From Rutidosis leptorrhynchoides (lineage: Eukaryota; Streptophyta; Magnoliopsida; Asterales; Asteraceae), in NCBI RefSeq assembly GCF_046630445.1, contig NC_092333.1:714689001-714753000 (forward strand): a stretch of DNA of 64,000 bases. The letters run 5' to 3'. Position 1 is the stretch's first letter, and each line of letters begins with the position of its first letter. Shown one piece after another: positions 13,436 through 29,112 of this stretch. A model generated the notes under the pieces. It saw only the letters and a program-made list of their open reading frames with translations. It had not been told where the DNA came from and ran no database searches. The position numbers were made by a program, and so were the translations under genes.

Positions 13436-13977
13436 TCTCTATATACATTAAAAGAGAGTCTTGATTAGCTAATAAATATTTTCAAAACCCCCTTAATTAC
13501 CATTAAATTAGAAAATTACGTTACAATACCACTTAATCCAACGATGTTTAATTATTCACTAAAAATATTAGCTAATAAATCAATTTTACAAACATTCTAT
13601 CCCTAAGTTACCCTTTTTCTGATAATTATTTCCATCCGCTCCCAATCAACATCCTTAAAATTTATTCCACGCTCGACACAATTCATAAACCCCAAAATTT
13701 ATTCGACAGGTTCATTAGAATCGTTAACTAAATTGTGCTTACAGGTTGAAATATACGCGCGAGAGAAAAAATTTAGGGGTTTCGGTAATCACTTACAAAG
13801 CGCATTCAAAATTAGAACAACCCTAACTCAAACCGTGTTAAATTAATATCAATTTTAACTATATCTCGTCCAAAATATTGAGTGATTTAGGATGATAATT
13901 CTCAATATACCTTTGAAGTCTAGGTTTTGATCGATTACTATATGAAGATCGGTTTTGCAATCCTTGATGTTAACAAC

Positions 13978-14453
13978 ATACGCTATCCTTGATGTATTCA
14001 ACTCATGGGATTACACGATTCTATTGATTACGAAGAAAGCGAAATCCATACGCTATCCTTGATGTATTCAACTCATGGGATTGCACGATTCTATTGATTA
14101 AGAAGAAATTGAAATCGATATGTGGTACGTTTGATTGCTAAATATTTTGTTAATGTTTGATTCTTGATTCCATGTTAATTTGTATTTTAATTTTGATTTT
14201 ATTTGAGTTTGAGTTTTTTTTTTTTTTTTTTTTTTTTTCATTTTAGAAATATAGAGATACTTGGATGATTTTGAATTTGGGGATGAACAATATCTGATGT
14301 TAAAGACAAAGGGGAAGATGGGATTGCACGATTCTATTGATTAAGAAGAAATTGAAATCGATATGTGGTACGTTTGATTGCTAAATATTTTGTTAATGTT
14401 TGATTCTTGATTCCATGTTAATTTGTATTTTAATTTTGATTTTATTTGAGTTT

Positions 14454-14486
<33 letters not shown>

Positions 14487-14567
14487 CATTTTAGAAATAT
14501 AGAGATACTTGGATGATTTTGAATTTGGGGATGAACAATATCTGATGTTAAAGACAAAGGGGAAGAA
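13978..14567. repeat. Tandem duplications inside the Helitron
   Basis: A 70-bp unit is repeated from 13978 and 14048. A 243-bp unit follows (14077-14319 and 14320-14567), nearly identical except for the length of an embedded T tract (about 25-27 T) and a few bases at the end. The blocks overlap in the GGGATTGCACGATT segment. Confidence 0.9.
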
Positions 14568-14744
14568 GATGATTGGTAAGTGCTCATCTGTGATTTTTCA
14601 GATTTCTCCTTTGTTCACTCTTATTATGTTAAATTAAGGTATATATAATCAGGGAATGCGTTTGAAGTTGTTAATGTTAATAGATGGTTTATATAATGAA
14701 TTGCATACTTGAAGCTTATCATTTTACAATTTTATAAACCATGA

Positions 14745-16030
14745 ATCCAAATCCCAGTGTAGATCAGTTGGAGCATGTCATTCTGACCAAAGAAGAACAT
14801 AAGGCTCTTACTCTGACTATGCTACCGTATAGTCGTTTAATATTATTTTTATTAATTTTTCGGTAGCTCATGTGGGTGATACACTTTCAGATTCACCTAC
14901 TTTTGTCAAGGATGGTGATAGAAATAATACAGGTAATTTTGTATATCCATCTTTTAGTACAGTGACGATCTACTTGATAAAAGCATAAACAGTTATCTTC
15001 TATTCTGTCGATTAGTTTCCGACTGCAATATTAATACTGCAGTATTATTGTGTTAATGAACTATTTTATGATTGCTTTGGCAGATAATCAAATTTCAGGT
15101 CAACAAACTTCTGCTACAGCAAGTTCTTCCATTGAAGGTGATTATAATCTTGTATTCTTGTGGCATTCTTTGTCAATTCAGAAAAGGCGGAACAACGCTT
15201 TAGAAATGTGGTAGATAGAGAATTTGATCAAGATACAAAATATTGTGAAAGAATCCGCAACTGCCAAAGAACTTTTTAGCTTGCTCGGTTAGTTTTATCA
15301 CACTCTTTCGAACTTAATCATTGCTCTCAATAATTATAATTTTTGGCTACCAAGATCATAGTCCATTTACAACTGAACCTTGACAGTTGTCTTTTGTTGT
15401 ATGTGAAATTACAGATTCGTCTTTGAAAGCATTATTTCGACAACCAACCACTACTTCAAGCAGTCATTAAATAGATCTATATATATGCATTATCAACCTT
15501 GTGAGTTTAATATCCGTGTACGCCGTCTCTCACTTATAAAGGTACCATCAATCTCCTAACAGGTAACTTTCCAAATATCTGAGTTACTTTTTTATTTGTT
15601 GAGACATACTTTACCAAATGATATTGATTCGCTTATTGCTATTGTTTATGACGCCCGTCAATAGAAACTCGACACCTTGTTGGATTATATAAAAGAACTG
15701 AATATGTGAGTTTAACGTACATCATGATAATTATGTTAAACTGAAGTTCCATAATGTGTCAAATTCCTAAAGGTGGAAAATTGGCAGATGGGACCATAAA
15801 TTATAATGGGTTGACCCTACGAATAACACTATGTACCAGTAGTTGTGAGTTACTAAAGTGTCATTTATATTTCGTATCATTTGTAAAACCACATACGATA
15901 GTGACTAAAGCTATAAAAGAAACATAGGATGTTGAAGTCGTTAAAGCTTTTCAGGCAAAGTTGGACACTAAGTTGGATATTGTATCTGCTTCTTCTGACT
16001 TGATAGAGTCCACCACAAACAACAAGGTAT
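14745..16030 (+). pseudogene. Exon-like islands of a captured host gene (unrecognised)
   Basis: Less AT-rich islands are bounded by AG/GT-like borders: an ATG-led stretch at 14741-14830 (NPSVDQLEHVILTKEEHKAL), one at 15083-15138 (DNQISGQQTSATASSSIEG), one at about 15180-15290 and one at about 15930-16026 (KAFQAKLDTKLDIVSASSDL). I do not recognise the protein. Intron-separated fragments inside a Helitron fit capture of genomic gene pieces. No continuous reading frame is claimed. Confidence 0.35.
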
Positions 16031-17541
16031 AATATTCAAACATTGCATATCATGTAATGCTTATGCATATGCATATGCATATTAAGAAAAGTTTAAATTA
16101 ATTGCATGGAGTCGTAAATGATAAATTACAAACATCAAGTACATCTGATGAGGAGTGGAGACCTTATAGTTTTTCACAAAAGATAAAGAGTGAGTCCCTA
16201 ATGTGGCAGGTTGTTTGAAAATTTAAAAGACTCAACTTAATTGAGTCTTTAAAAGTTTCAAATATGACATTTGTTTGGTGATGATGTCGATCCTGCTGCT
16301 TTAAAGGAGTTTTGTGTTTTTGGTTTCAGGAATGGTTGATTTCATTGGAACTCTCAAGTTGAGAAGATTAAATCTCAAGAAAAGCTTATAAAAACGTTTT
16401 TGTTCTGCTATTTAATTAAAGTAGTCTTATGCCACAGACGGTGTTGCAGCCTAATCTCCGTAATTTGTGCATGAACTCGGATGCTACAAGTCTGAATCAT
16501 GGTTCCGCGTCGATGACAAATGATCAAAATCGAGAACTTCATAACAAAATATGAGATTGTACATTCACTAACAGTGTTGAAGAAATTGAAATACAAAATA
16601 AAAAGAACCGTGGGTAGAACATGGCGTGAATAGTTATCAATTACGTAGTAGATGCTTAGGAATTACGGAGTACATGATAATAATCATCTCTAAATAGTTG
16701 TTTGCAAACGTTTTGTATTATTTAACATTCATTTAAAAAGCTTGAGAGTTTGAAAAGCATGAGATAGGGAGATATAATGACAAGTAAAATTTGTACAGCC
16801 ACCCAGAGTCGCGCGTTAACCCTTGATCTTGTTATGATCATGCTCAGAAATCTGGGGTTCAATTATATTTAGTGTAATACAAACAAAAATATTGTTGTCG
16901 TTGATTTAGTCAAATCTGGGTTCAATCTTTGATTAAACAAATTATGTAAATGTATAATTTGCTACGTATTTTTGCCAGAATGTGATTTTATAAATGTTAT
17001 GGTCGTTTTTTTTTCCTTGTGAAGTAGTCTAATTGAAGCTTTGTAGAATAGTTTGACCCAGCCATCTCTAATAGATCGAGAGAGATTATATTGGGTTTAT
17101 TAGAAAGGGCTCGTGTGCATCTCGCGTGATGCCCAATAACGAATAGGATTTAACGTCTGTTAAATTTAGGGAACAACGATGCAACATTTTCAAAAAATAG
17201 GGTCGTCCATGTCAAAAAATGTAATTTAAATCTATACATTAAACTTTTGGCAAACATTAAAAGCTAATGGAATAATTTTGTCTATTTAATACAGTATACA
17301 TGTATTTCTTTATATATCCAATATTCAGGTATTTAATATTCAACTACAAAATGTTTATTTCCTTATATTAAGGTAATTAATTGTTTAACTGTACATTCTT
17401 TTATATTATTGCTTATCAATTTATTATTCATTTAGACTTCTTATATATTTTCCATTGGATCCAATCTACAAATAATTCTTAAAAACAAATTATGTTGGGA
17501 ATATCATATGAAAACCCCGCAAATTTTGAGGGGCTTAAACT

Positions 17542-19434
17542 CAGGGGCGGATCCAGGATTTTGAATCGATGGGGTCACAAAATAATATTAAGATATATCG
17601 CATATAAATTTAAATTAATAAAGTATGATTGACTACACTTAATAAGATTACGTTAAAGCCTAACACAAATTTCCCCTACAATATTTCTTATATTGAAAAT
17701 GATCAATGACTGCTTCATTAGTAACATTTGCTAGTTCTTCTCTTTCTATCGCCCCAAGAAGACAACCATTCAGAAATTCATTACTCATTCTGCTACACAT
17801 ATCCGATTTTACAAGCTTCACTGAAGAAAAACACCTCTCAATCGTTGCGATGGCAACATGCAAAACCAATGCAAGCTTTAATAATGGATAAACATAAGGA
17901 TATGAAAGATCTTTTTCAGTTCCAACCAACAATTTAGCAAGGTCGGCAATCCCTTTTAAGTTAGCAAATTTAACATCTCGATGCACAACCTCAAAATATA
18001 CATCAAGTTCATGTTTAAGATGATCTCTTTCCGTTTGATTGAAATCCATAGGATACATCTCACTCAACTTCAATAACTTAGAAGCATCAAACATAGAAAA
18101 CGAATTATGTGGGCTTAAAGCTACCATATTTGTAAGCAATTAAGTACTTACCTCATTAAATGGTAATGCGTTATGCATCACATATCTAACAGCATCAATT
18201 GAGCATTGTAATCGAATTCGATACGCTTACTTATCAATATCAGATTGCCTATGAAAAGCTACAGCTATAGATTGCTTTGGCTTCATTAGATCTTCACATC
18301 TTTGATGTGCTCTATTGTGAAAACTATTAACATCACCCTCATGGACAATAAATCTTTCTTTTTTGTTCCAACTATCAAAGCCATCGGTCACAAATGCAAT
18401 CACTACCACATTGTTTTCCAACTTGATCTTTAAATAAGTAACACCATAAACAATATGCTTTGTTTGCCTTTACACTATACTCTAACCAACGAAATTCATT
18501 AAACCAAGTTATGACAAAACGTCTATCTTTTTTGTCCTACTTTTTTTTTATCGGAAAACAATTACCACGTGGTTGGCATGGTCCTCTTTGCAAATAAAGT
18601 CTTCTGATTTCTTCTCTTTGATTAGGATCATAGTCTAATATTTTTGTTCTATCTACGGGATCCGAAAGAAGGTCGTTTATATCAATTTTTTTGGCATCGA
18701 TGGAGTAGAGTTAGGTTTTGAAAATTTGTTCGAATCATTTGCATTTGAAGGTCCTTACTCATTAGATGATACTTTTCTTTTAAAAAATTATTCTAGTGTC
18801 CCTTTCAAGTCTATATTATTATTAATTATTAAATTATTAATAGCAATTAAGTAGAATGTATAAATATAAAAAATAAACACATTATAAACTATAAATCAAT
18901 AAATATTAACATAATAGTAAAATTGATAGTGTAGTCAATAAATATTAACATAATAGCAAAATTAATAGAGGCTTGCAAAAACAATCTGTCAACAAATAAA
19001 AGTAAGGGAGAAAATATAAAATTAAAATTGCATAATTAAATATTTATATAAGTATCAAACCTTACACAATTAATCAATAGCACATTAGCAAAATGAGTTT
19101 TAAGCTCTAGACTTTTGATTCTTCTTGAGGAATGACTTATTAAAGCTACCTAACTTTTTTACTTTTCAAATAAAAAAATTAAACCTAAAAGAAGGAGATA
19201 AGGTAGTAACTACTATCATAATCTTTTTGTTTAAAAGACTAAGTTTAAAAGGCTTAACAAAAAATTAAGGTTAAAGTCTGTTGGACTGGGCTGATAAAAA
19301 AGATTGGGGTCCTTATGTGTTTGGGTTGGGGTCACTTGTATATTAGCCAAAAATGTTACAAACAATGACTACTTGGACTCATGAGTTGAGTGGGGGCCCA
19401 GGCCACCACAACTATACATGTAAGTCCGCCCCTG
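17542..19434 (-). mobile_element. hAT DNA transposon, deletion derivative, copy 2
   Basis: This copy has the same 1,893-bp length and ends as copy 1 (2395-4287). It is flanked by a perfect 8-bp duplication CTTAAACT (17534-17541 and 19435-19442) and sits inside the Helitron 13436-19804, so it is the younger insertion. The only difference I noticed is A at 19334 in place of C at 4187. Confidence 0.95.
17660..18698 (-). pseudogene. hAT transposase remnant, copy 2
   Basis: The content is the same as copy 1: a TTF-type N-terminal region up to about 18698, an open 64-codon frame (18421-18227) with AFVTDGFDSWNKKERF, and an open 159-codon frame (18139-17660) with the C-terminal dimerisation domain (IERCFSSVKLVKSDM). 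The catalytic middle is missing and the N-terminal part carries the same stop and shift as copy 1, so the damage predates both insertions. That fits mobilisation in trans of an already defective master copy. Confidence 0.85.
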
Positions 19435-20040
19435 CTTAAACTAATTGTCCCATTAAGAGATGATTACTAATAGCACGAATATACATCGATAATAATTAAT
19501 TGTGTGTTAACGTTGGAAAGAAATGTTTATCGATATTACAACCTTATTTGACACAAACATACATTGAACAATTTATGTGGGTCATGCAGGATGACGTTAT
19601 AACCATGATATCAGATTATTAACTGGTAATATCGACTGGCATAAATGGTTTTTGAATTCAAGTCTTTAAAAAATAATTTTATATTTATATTCTGCACATT
19701 TGAAATTTTGCAATTTTATATTTTTTCTTTCTGTTATCATAGATGAAGATTTTCTTGAAATATCATAATTCGACAAAACCCACAAAACCGCGGGTCTTAA
19801 CTAGGTTATTTGACTACTAAAAACGGATTAAAACCAATCGTATTGGACGACGATGGAAATGATTCAAATACCACCAATAATGTTGTTTATAAAAAAGTCT
19901 TGAGACGTATTTGACTGAGATGTAAATGTTCTATGGTTAATATCCTTTGAATATTTTTTTGTACATCTCTAATTATATATACTTATAGTACAAACTAAAT
20001 TCATATTGACAAAATGGATAAAATGGATTAACGTTGAGAG

Positions 20041-21000
20041 TTAATGGTTAAAGGTATAGGAATTGCTATTTAGGGTTTACGGTTTATGGTTTACAATTTA
20101 AGATTTAGGGTTTAGGGTTAATATTTTAGAATTTATGATTTAGGGTTTAGGGTTTATGGTATACGGTTTAGTTTTTAGGGTTTAAGGTTAAGGGTTTAGA
20201 GTTTAGGCTTTAGTTTTTAGAATTTATGTTATAGAGTTTAGGGTTTTGGGTTTTATGGTTTAGGGGTTAGTGTTTAGGGTTTAGATATAGGGTTTAGGGT
20301 TTAGTGTATAGGGTTTAGTATATAGGGTTTAGTGTATAGGGTTTAGGTTTTAGAGTTTAGGGTTTAGATTTTAGACTTTTTGGTTTAGGGTTTAGGGTAT
20401 AGGGTTTGAGGTTTAGTGTGTAGGGTTAAGGGTTGGTGGGTTGGGGTTTAGGGTTGATTTAGGGTTTAGGGTTTAGATATAGGGTTTAGGACCCTGGAGT
20501 TTAGTGTATAGGGTTTAGTGTTTATAGTTTAGACTTTAAGGTTTAAGGTTTAGATTTTAGAATTTATGGTTTAGGGTTTAGGGTATAGGGTTTAGTTTTT
20601 ACAATTTATGGTTTAGAATATAGATATAGGGTTTAGGGTTTAGTGTATAGGATTTGGGGTTTAGGGTTATGGTTTAGTGTATAGGGTTTAGGGATATGGT
20701 TTAGGGTTTAGAGTTTAGGATTTACATTTTAGAATTTGAGGTTTAGGGTATAAGATTTAGGGCTTAGAGTTTAGAGTTTAGTGTATAGGGTTGGTGGTTT
20801 GAGGTTTAGGGTTTAGGGTTTAGAGTTTAGTGTATAGGGTTTAGGGTTTAGTGATTAGTGTTTATAGTTTACATGTTAGGTTTTAAGGTTTAAATTTTAG
20901 AATTTATGGTTTAGGGTTTTGGGTATACGGTTTAGGTTTTAAGGTTTAGGGTTCATTGTTTAGGGTTTAGGGTTTTAGTTTAGGTTTAGGGTTTAGTGTT
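20041..21000 (+). repeat. Degenerate interstitial telomere-like array (TTTAGGG variants)
   Basis: About 960 bp consist of TTTAGGG heptamers, the plant telomere unit, mixed with many variants such as TTTATGG, TATAGGG and TTTAGTG. All are in the G-rich orientation on the plus strand. The degeneracy shows it is an old interstitial array and not a chromosome end. Confidence 0.9.
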
Positions 21001-21259
21001 TATGGAGCGAAATATATTGATTGAATTGCCGGTAGAAAATTAAGATCGGTAGGAGGAGTATTAGTACATAATATGTAGGAGGCCACATATATATGCACAA
21101 TATTTACTCTGGTAGAAGTTCTGAAAGGACAAAAGCATTAATCATATGTTTTATTAACTTATAAAATATGAGATTACAAAAATTAAAATAATTTATTCTC
21201 ACTACATTTACATGAGTCAAATATAAGTAATATGTCATTTTTTTAAAAAAAAATTGCAG

Positions 21260-22558
21260 AAAAAAAGAAAAAAGCAAAGAATAGAGAAGCAGTTATGAAA
21301 CACCTCAACAAAAAAAAAAGAAAAAAAACAGGTTTCAATTGTTAGAATGACAATAGTAATTATTAATTTCAAACTATTATAATTAACATACACTTAATTT
21401 TATTTTTTTTAGACGTACTTCACTAAGATGGAAAAAAACGTTATACAACTGAACAGGGAAATACAATTAAAAAATGAACTACTAAAAAGGTACTTTTTAA
21501 TACATGTTCACCAAAAAATAGAAAATATACGAATTTATGACTTTCAATTCACAATCCATTTACAATTACATTGCTAAAGTATTATATCACATTTACAGAT
21601 TGTCAGGAAACAAGACCTCAATAGTGGTACATCTTAATTTAATACTTCGATCTTTTATAGAACAATACTATGTATACTTTATACATTTTTGTTTACATAT
21701 TTCATGAAGATCCGATTAACTTTAGCAAAAAGTATAGTGATTTGTTTGCTGAACATCACCAACGTATATTAAAACTACGTAGAAGATTGATTGGAGAATT
21801 CATTGAAGACGACATTCTACCGATTATCGAAAACATATTATCACATTTCTATAGATTATTTAATATGAAAAAATTTGCTACTAAATTTGATGTCTTTAGT
21901 AATACATATGGTACTTAAATGTATCATACTCAGCGGTGTATAATGTGAAATTGCGAATTACGTTCAACTGATATGCTACACGAAACTATTTCTTTACTTT
22001 ATTTATTATTATTGGTTTTATATTAACTACTTTTTCATATTTCAATTTCGAGATTAACATACATTAACTTAATCTTGATTGTGACAATTAATCAACAATC
22101 ATATTGAAGTTTATGGACCTAAACTTGAAAAAATGAAATCTTTAACATATGAAATTACGAACGAAGAGATTGCACTTACTACAAAATTTAGAAATTTAGA
22201 AGCCACAATATCAAATACTTTGACAGGGAAAGATTTTGTGAATCAAGGAGACGAAGCGGCTATATCAAGTTATCACAATTCTATGTCAATTTTTGTTGGA
22301 ATGCTTACTATTATGCACAACTTTATGGATGAGGTATACTAAATCATAAACTTCGTACATCTTCTAAATAATTAAAAAAATATTACAATATTATGCATTT
22401 TATTACAAATATAATGTTTTAACTCATTATAGGCTGATGAATTACGACATAAAACTTTCTCATAGATGTACAAAGTACTAACAACAAGACAAAGAGTTAT
22501 GACATTATTCACAATTCATGATTATTTAACAAGAATAACTACATTGTCGAATATGTGA
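21260..22558 (+). pseudogene. Decayed TGA-type bZIP transcription factor (DOG1 domain)
   Basis: Six exon-like blocks with AG/GT borders resemble a TGA-class bZIP factor, a nuclear regulator that binds TGACG elements. 21260-21331 encodes a basic region (AKNREAVMKHLNKKK, compare NREAARKSRLRKK). 21413-21489 and 21599-21626 encode the zipper (MEKNVIQLNREIQLKNELL). 21661-21910 encodes the first DOG1 half (EHHQRILKLRRRLIGEF, then SHFYRLFNMKKFATKFDVF). 22110-22333 encodes the middle (PKLEKMKSLTYEITNEEIAL, then GMLTIMHNFMDE). 22433-22558 encodes the C-terminus (ADELRHKTF, then MYKVLTTRQRVM). Intron phases agree from block 2 to block 6. Block 1 does not join block 2 in phase, the last block has an in-frame TAG after TFS, and the usual WKTPAERCFLWLGGF segment is missing. 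It is a pseudogene or Helitron-captured copy. E1 lies 47 bp downstream. Confidence 0.75.
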
Positions 22559-22605
22559 AATAATACAACGAAGATCTAAGATAACCTTCCACAATTCTTA
22601 ATTCA

Positions 22606-26063
<3,458 letters not shown>

Positions 26064-26065
26064 GT

Positions 26066-26077
26066 TGGCATCAGAGC
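26066..26077 (+). other. E1 primer-binding site 1
   Basis: TGGCATCAGAGC begins two bases after the LTR and matches the complement of the initiator tRNA-Met 3-prime end (TGGTATCAGAGC) at 11 of 12 positions. Confidence 0.85.
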
Positions 26078-26301
26078 TGGTATAACGTCGTCCATGTGAG
26101 GCGGGTTAGTCGTAAAGGAGGTTCTCACAGTGTTATATGTGACGAAGCATTGGCTCTTACTCCTTGCGATCCCTTACGAGGGTTGGCAGTAGCCGAGAGG
26201 CAGGCCCTAAAATAAGTATCTGAGGTACACTCAGTGGTCACCAGGCAGTTAGCTGGGAAGGCACTGGGTGGGACGTGTGGTGTCCCCAACTGAGCTTCAG
26301 T

Positions 26302-26313
26302 TGGTATCAGAGC
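26302..26313 (+). other. E1 second primer-site-like sequence
   Basis: A perfect TGGTATCAGAGC, preceded by GCTTCAGT just as the first site is preceded by the LTR end. The DNA after it matches that after the single primer site of E4. Confidence 0.7.
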
Positions 26314-26685
26314 AGTGGTCTTAGCGAACCAGGTCTTGCATTAGTGTGTCTAACTGATAGTTGTTTAGATGCATTAGTGGGTCTGGACTTTGACCGTGTC
26401 TGCATGTCAAAAGTTTTGCTTATCATTTAGTGTCGAAAATTATTTACTTATCATCCTTAAAGTCTAGACACGTCTTACTGCCTCTATTGCATAGACAGTG
26501 TATAGATAAATTCATATCTTAGCGTATCTGTTATTGTTACCTTTGCCTGACAGCTTCTGTAGATTCCTCCGTAACTTATGGGATTTTAGTATTATATATG
26601 CATATGTAAATTATGTATTGCAGGGTAATAATCTACATCCTATAATCTGTTTCTTATCGAAAATCCTTCATCTGATCGTACGAGA

Positions 26686-27195
26686 TGAATCCCTCAACCA
26701 GTTCGAGTCCCTCAGATTTCGATAGCTATTCCGATAGTTATTCCAACAGCTATTCTGACATGGATGTTCACCTAAGCTCCGGAGGCAGCGTCACCAGAAT
26801 GAATCAACCAATCAACCATCCCTAATTCATCTGATGGGTACGTAGTCGACTTAATCAATGGAGACGCGAAGAAGGCGATCCCTTCCACCAACCGGATTCA
26901 CCTCTTGGCGAAGAACCTGAAGCATTTACCGACGAACCTATTCGTAATACCATTTTCTCTCTCATTTCCAGAGTATCTCGTCATGACTATATACTATCTC
27001 AAATCCTAGATCTTATTCATTCGCTCGTTCCGACCGACAATCATCCCGGAATAATAGAAAAAGTCAACGAACTTCGCGCTCGAGTAATCAATTTGGAAAA
27101 CGTGGTGCAAAACCTACCAGCTTCAACAACAACATCCGCAGCACAAGCCTCAATATTACACGCCTCAAACTCACATTCGGTACCCCAAGCATGAT
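26686..27195 (+). pseudogene. E1 gag-like region (fossil, broken)
   Basis: This segment resembles the gag-like frames of E2 (46430-46720) and E4 (62338-62913), sharing the EEGDPFHQP-type motif and the segment around GEEPEA. It is broken in several places. It sits at the expected position downstream of the primer site. No capsid or zinc-knuckle region follows. Confidence 0.6.
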
Positions 27196-27365
27196 CTTTG
27201 TTCTACGTATCGATCTACATCATCTATCCTCGTTCGACATGGTGACTATGTAATCTCTAAAGTTTTGGAGATTATTCATTCTAGTTTCAACCGAAAATCA
27301 GATGAGATTAATATCATATTAACTCATAAAGTCCATGATTACATCTGAAGAAAATATATATGTAC

Positions 27366-27605
27366 CAATGGCGACTCCACTTGGAGTCAAGTGGGGTCAA
27401 AGGACCCCATTAAATAAATTTTTTTATGTATAAAATACTATTAAAATTGTATAGGACGCCACTAAATTTATAGATAGGACCCCATATATTTTAAGAATTA
27501 GTGATTTGTATGGAAGTAAATGGCCATTTTTTATGAAAAAAATTTAGAAAGTACCACTCAAATTGGATAGGACCCCATTGAATTTACATCCTAGAATCGC
27601 CACTG
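27366..27605. mobile_element. 240-bp hAT-type MITE nested in E1
   Basis: The ends are CAATGGCGACTCCACTTGG and TCCTAGAATCGCCACTG, flanked by a perfect 8-bp duplication ATATGTAC (27358-27365 and 27606-27613). The terminal regions match the larger element at 39570-40585 (shared AATGGGGTCC-type and CTAGAATCGCCACTG segments), so it is probably its internally deleted relative. It inserted after E1. Confidence 0.85.
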
Positions 27606-29112
27606 ATATGTACATATGTTTTCATAAAGATTGTAATTAAAGATTCTTTCGTACAAACTGTTAATGGTGAAAATATTTTAACGGGTAGGTAATACCCGAG
27701 GAATATTTAGATTTCACATTAACAAGTACACTGTACATTCTTTTATATCTAATTCAACAATCATTTACTATCCTATTTACAACCACCGATATACGTATCC
27801 GTTCACTGCAAAATGACCATTTTCATTCAATTTCATATTTGGATTTTGACCTATCAGAATCAGACAAGTGGCATAATGAAAAAAACATTGGACAAAATAA
27901 AATTTGTTAGAAACAAATAAATTAACTATGAGAAATTTTGTTAAGAATCCACGCTAACAAAATCCTAGCTAACTGTTTCTAGCTAACTGTTAATTCCTTA
28001 TTGTACATTTAATTATCACAGTTTATTTTATCGCAATTTAATTCTCGCAATTTTATTTATTGTCATTTACATTCTGTTATTTATTTTACGCACTTTATTT
28101 ATCGTCATTTAAATACTGTTATTTACGCATTTTAAATATCGGGACACGTATACAAGGTTTTGACATATCATATCGACGCATTTATATATATTATTTGGAA
28201 TAACCATAGACACTCTATATGCAGTAATGATAGAGTTAGCTATACAGGGTTGAGGTTAATTCTCAAATAATATATATAATTTGAGTTGTGATCGAGTCTG
28301 AGACATGTACACGGGTCACGATTCGTATTAATTAATTCGAATATTATATATTAAACTATATATGAATTATTGGACTGTTAACTGTGGACTATCGACTGTG
28401 GACTAATAACATTGGACAATTAAAATGAATTAAAATATTGATTATAACATATGAAACTAAATATTTCTTCAAGTTTACCACTTGATTTCATCTTAAACCT
28501 CATTTGTATCTTGACGATTACAACCTGCGTTCAAACCTTTCATGATTCTTGAAAACACTTCAATCGATAGGATGAATCAACCGCACTCCACCTACGGAAG
28601 GAAAGATTTATGCATATAGTTATGCACCTGAGAAACTCTCGGCAACTGAGTAAACGTTTAAACACGTAGCTGTGCTAATTCCTTAGCGTTATTATTACCC
28701 AAAATAACTTGGTAATCCCTTTCAAAGTAGCAAATTTTGTCACAGCTCCAGCAAGTCAACTTCGACTTTTCATTCGAAACAACCTTATCATAACCTTGAT
28801 ATATATGCGTACTCTTTTATTGTTACCGGGAAATCTTTTATATTCTACCACATTACCAGCAGACGTACCAGCAACCTCGTTGTTCTCGGCTTAAATCTCT
28901 CTGATAAATCATTATATTTATTCATTAAAACCCTATCATACACTCATCCGCATCTTGTAACGAGAACTGACATATCAATTACCGGGAATCAGCAATCAGT
29001 ACTTTGAAAACTCACCGCATATCTACATCAACAGTTATATGTATAACATTTATCTCTTAGAATTATGATCTTTCATTCTGAAATTCTGAAAAGCACTCAG
29101 TCTGCGAATTAA

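Larger units (their letters stand above)
13436..19804 (+). mobile_element. Nonautonomous Helitron carrying a nested hAT
   Basis: The left end is TCTCTATATACATTAAAAGA after an A (position 13435), the plant Helitron 5-prime terminus with its TCTCT/AGAGA pairing. The right end has a GC-rich hairpin (CCCAC 19779-19783, GCGGG 19790-19794, one mispair), then CTAG at 19801-19804. There is no target duplication, as expected. The base after CTAG is G rather than the usual T. Length is 6,369 bp, of which 1,901 bp is hAT copy 2 plus its duplicated target. No Rep/helicase coding is visible. The interior holds exon-like islands and tandem duplications. Confidence 0.75.

Noticed and set aside
20041-21000. 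A true telomere or chromosome end
   Set aside because: The heptamers are heavily degenerate and ordinary repeat DNA continues on both sides.
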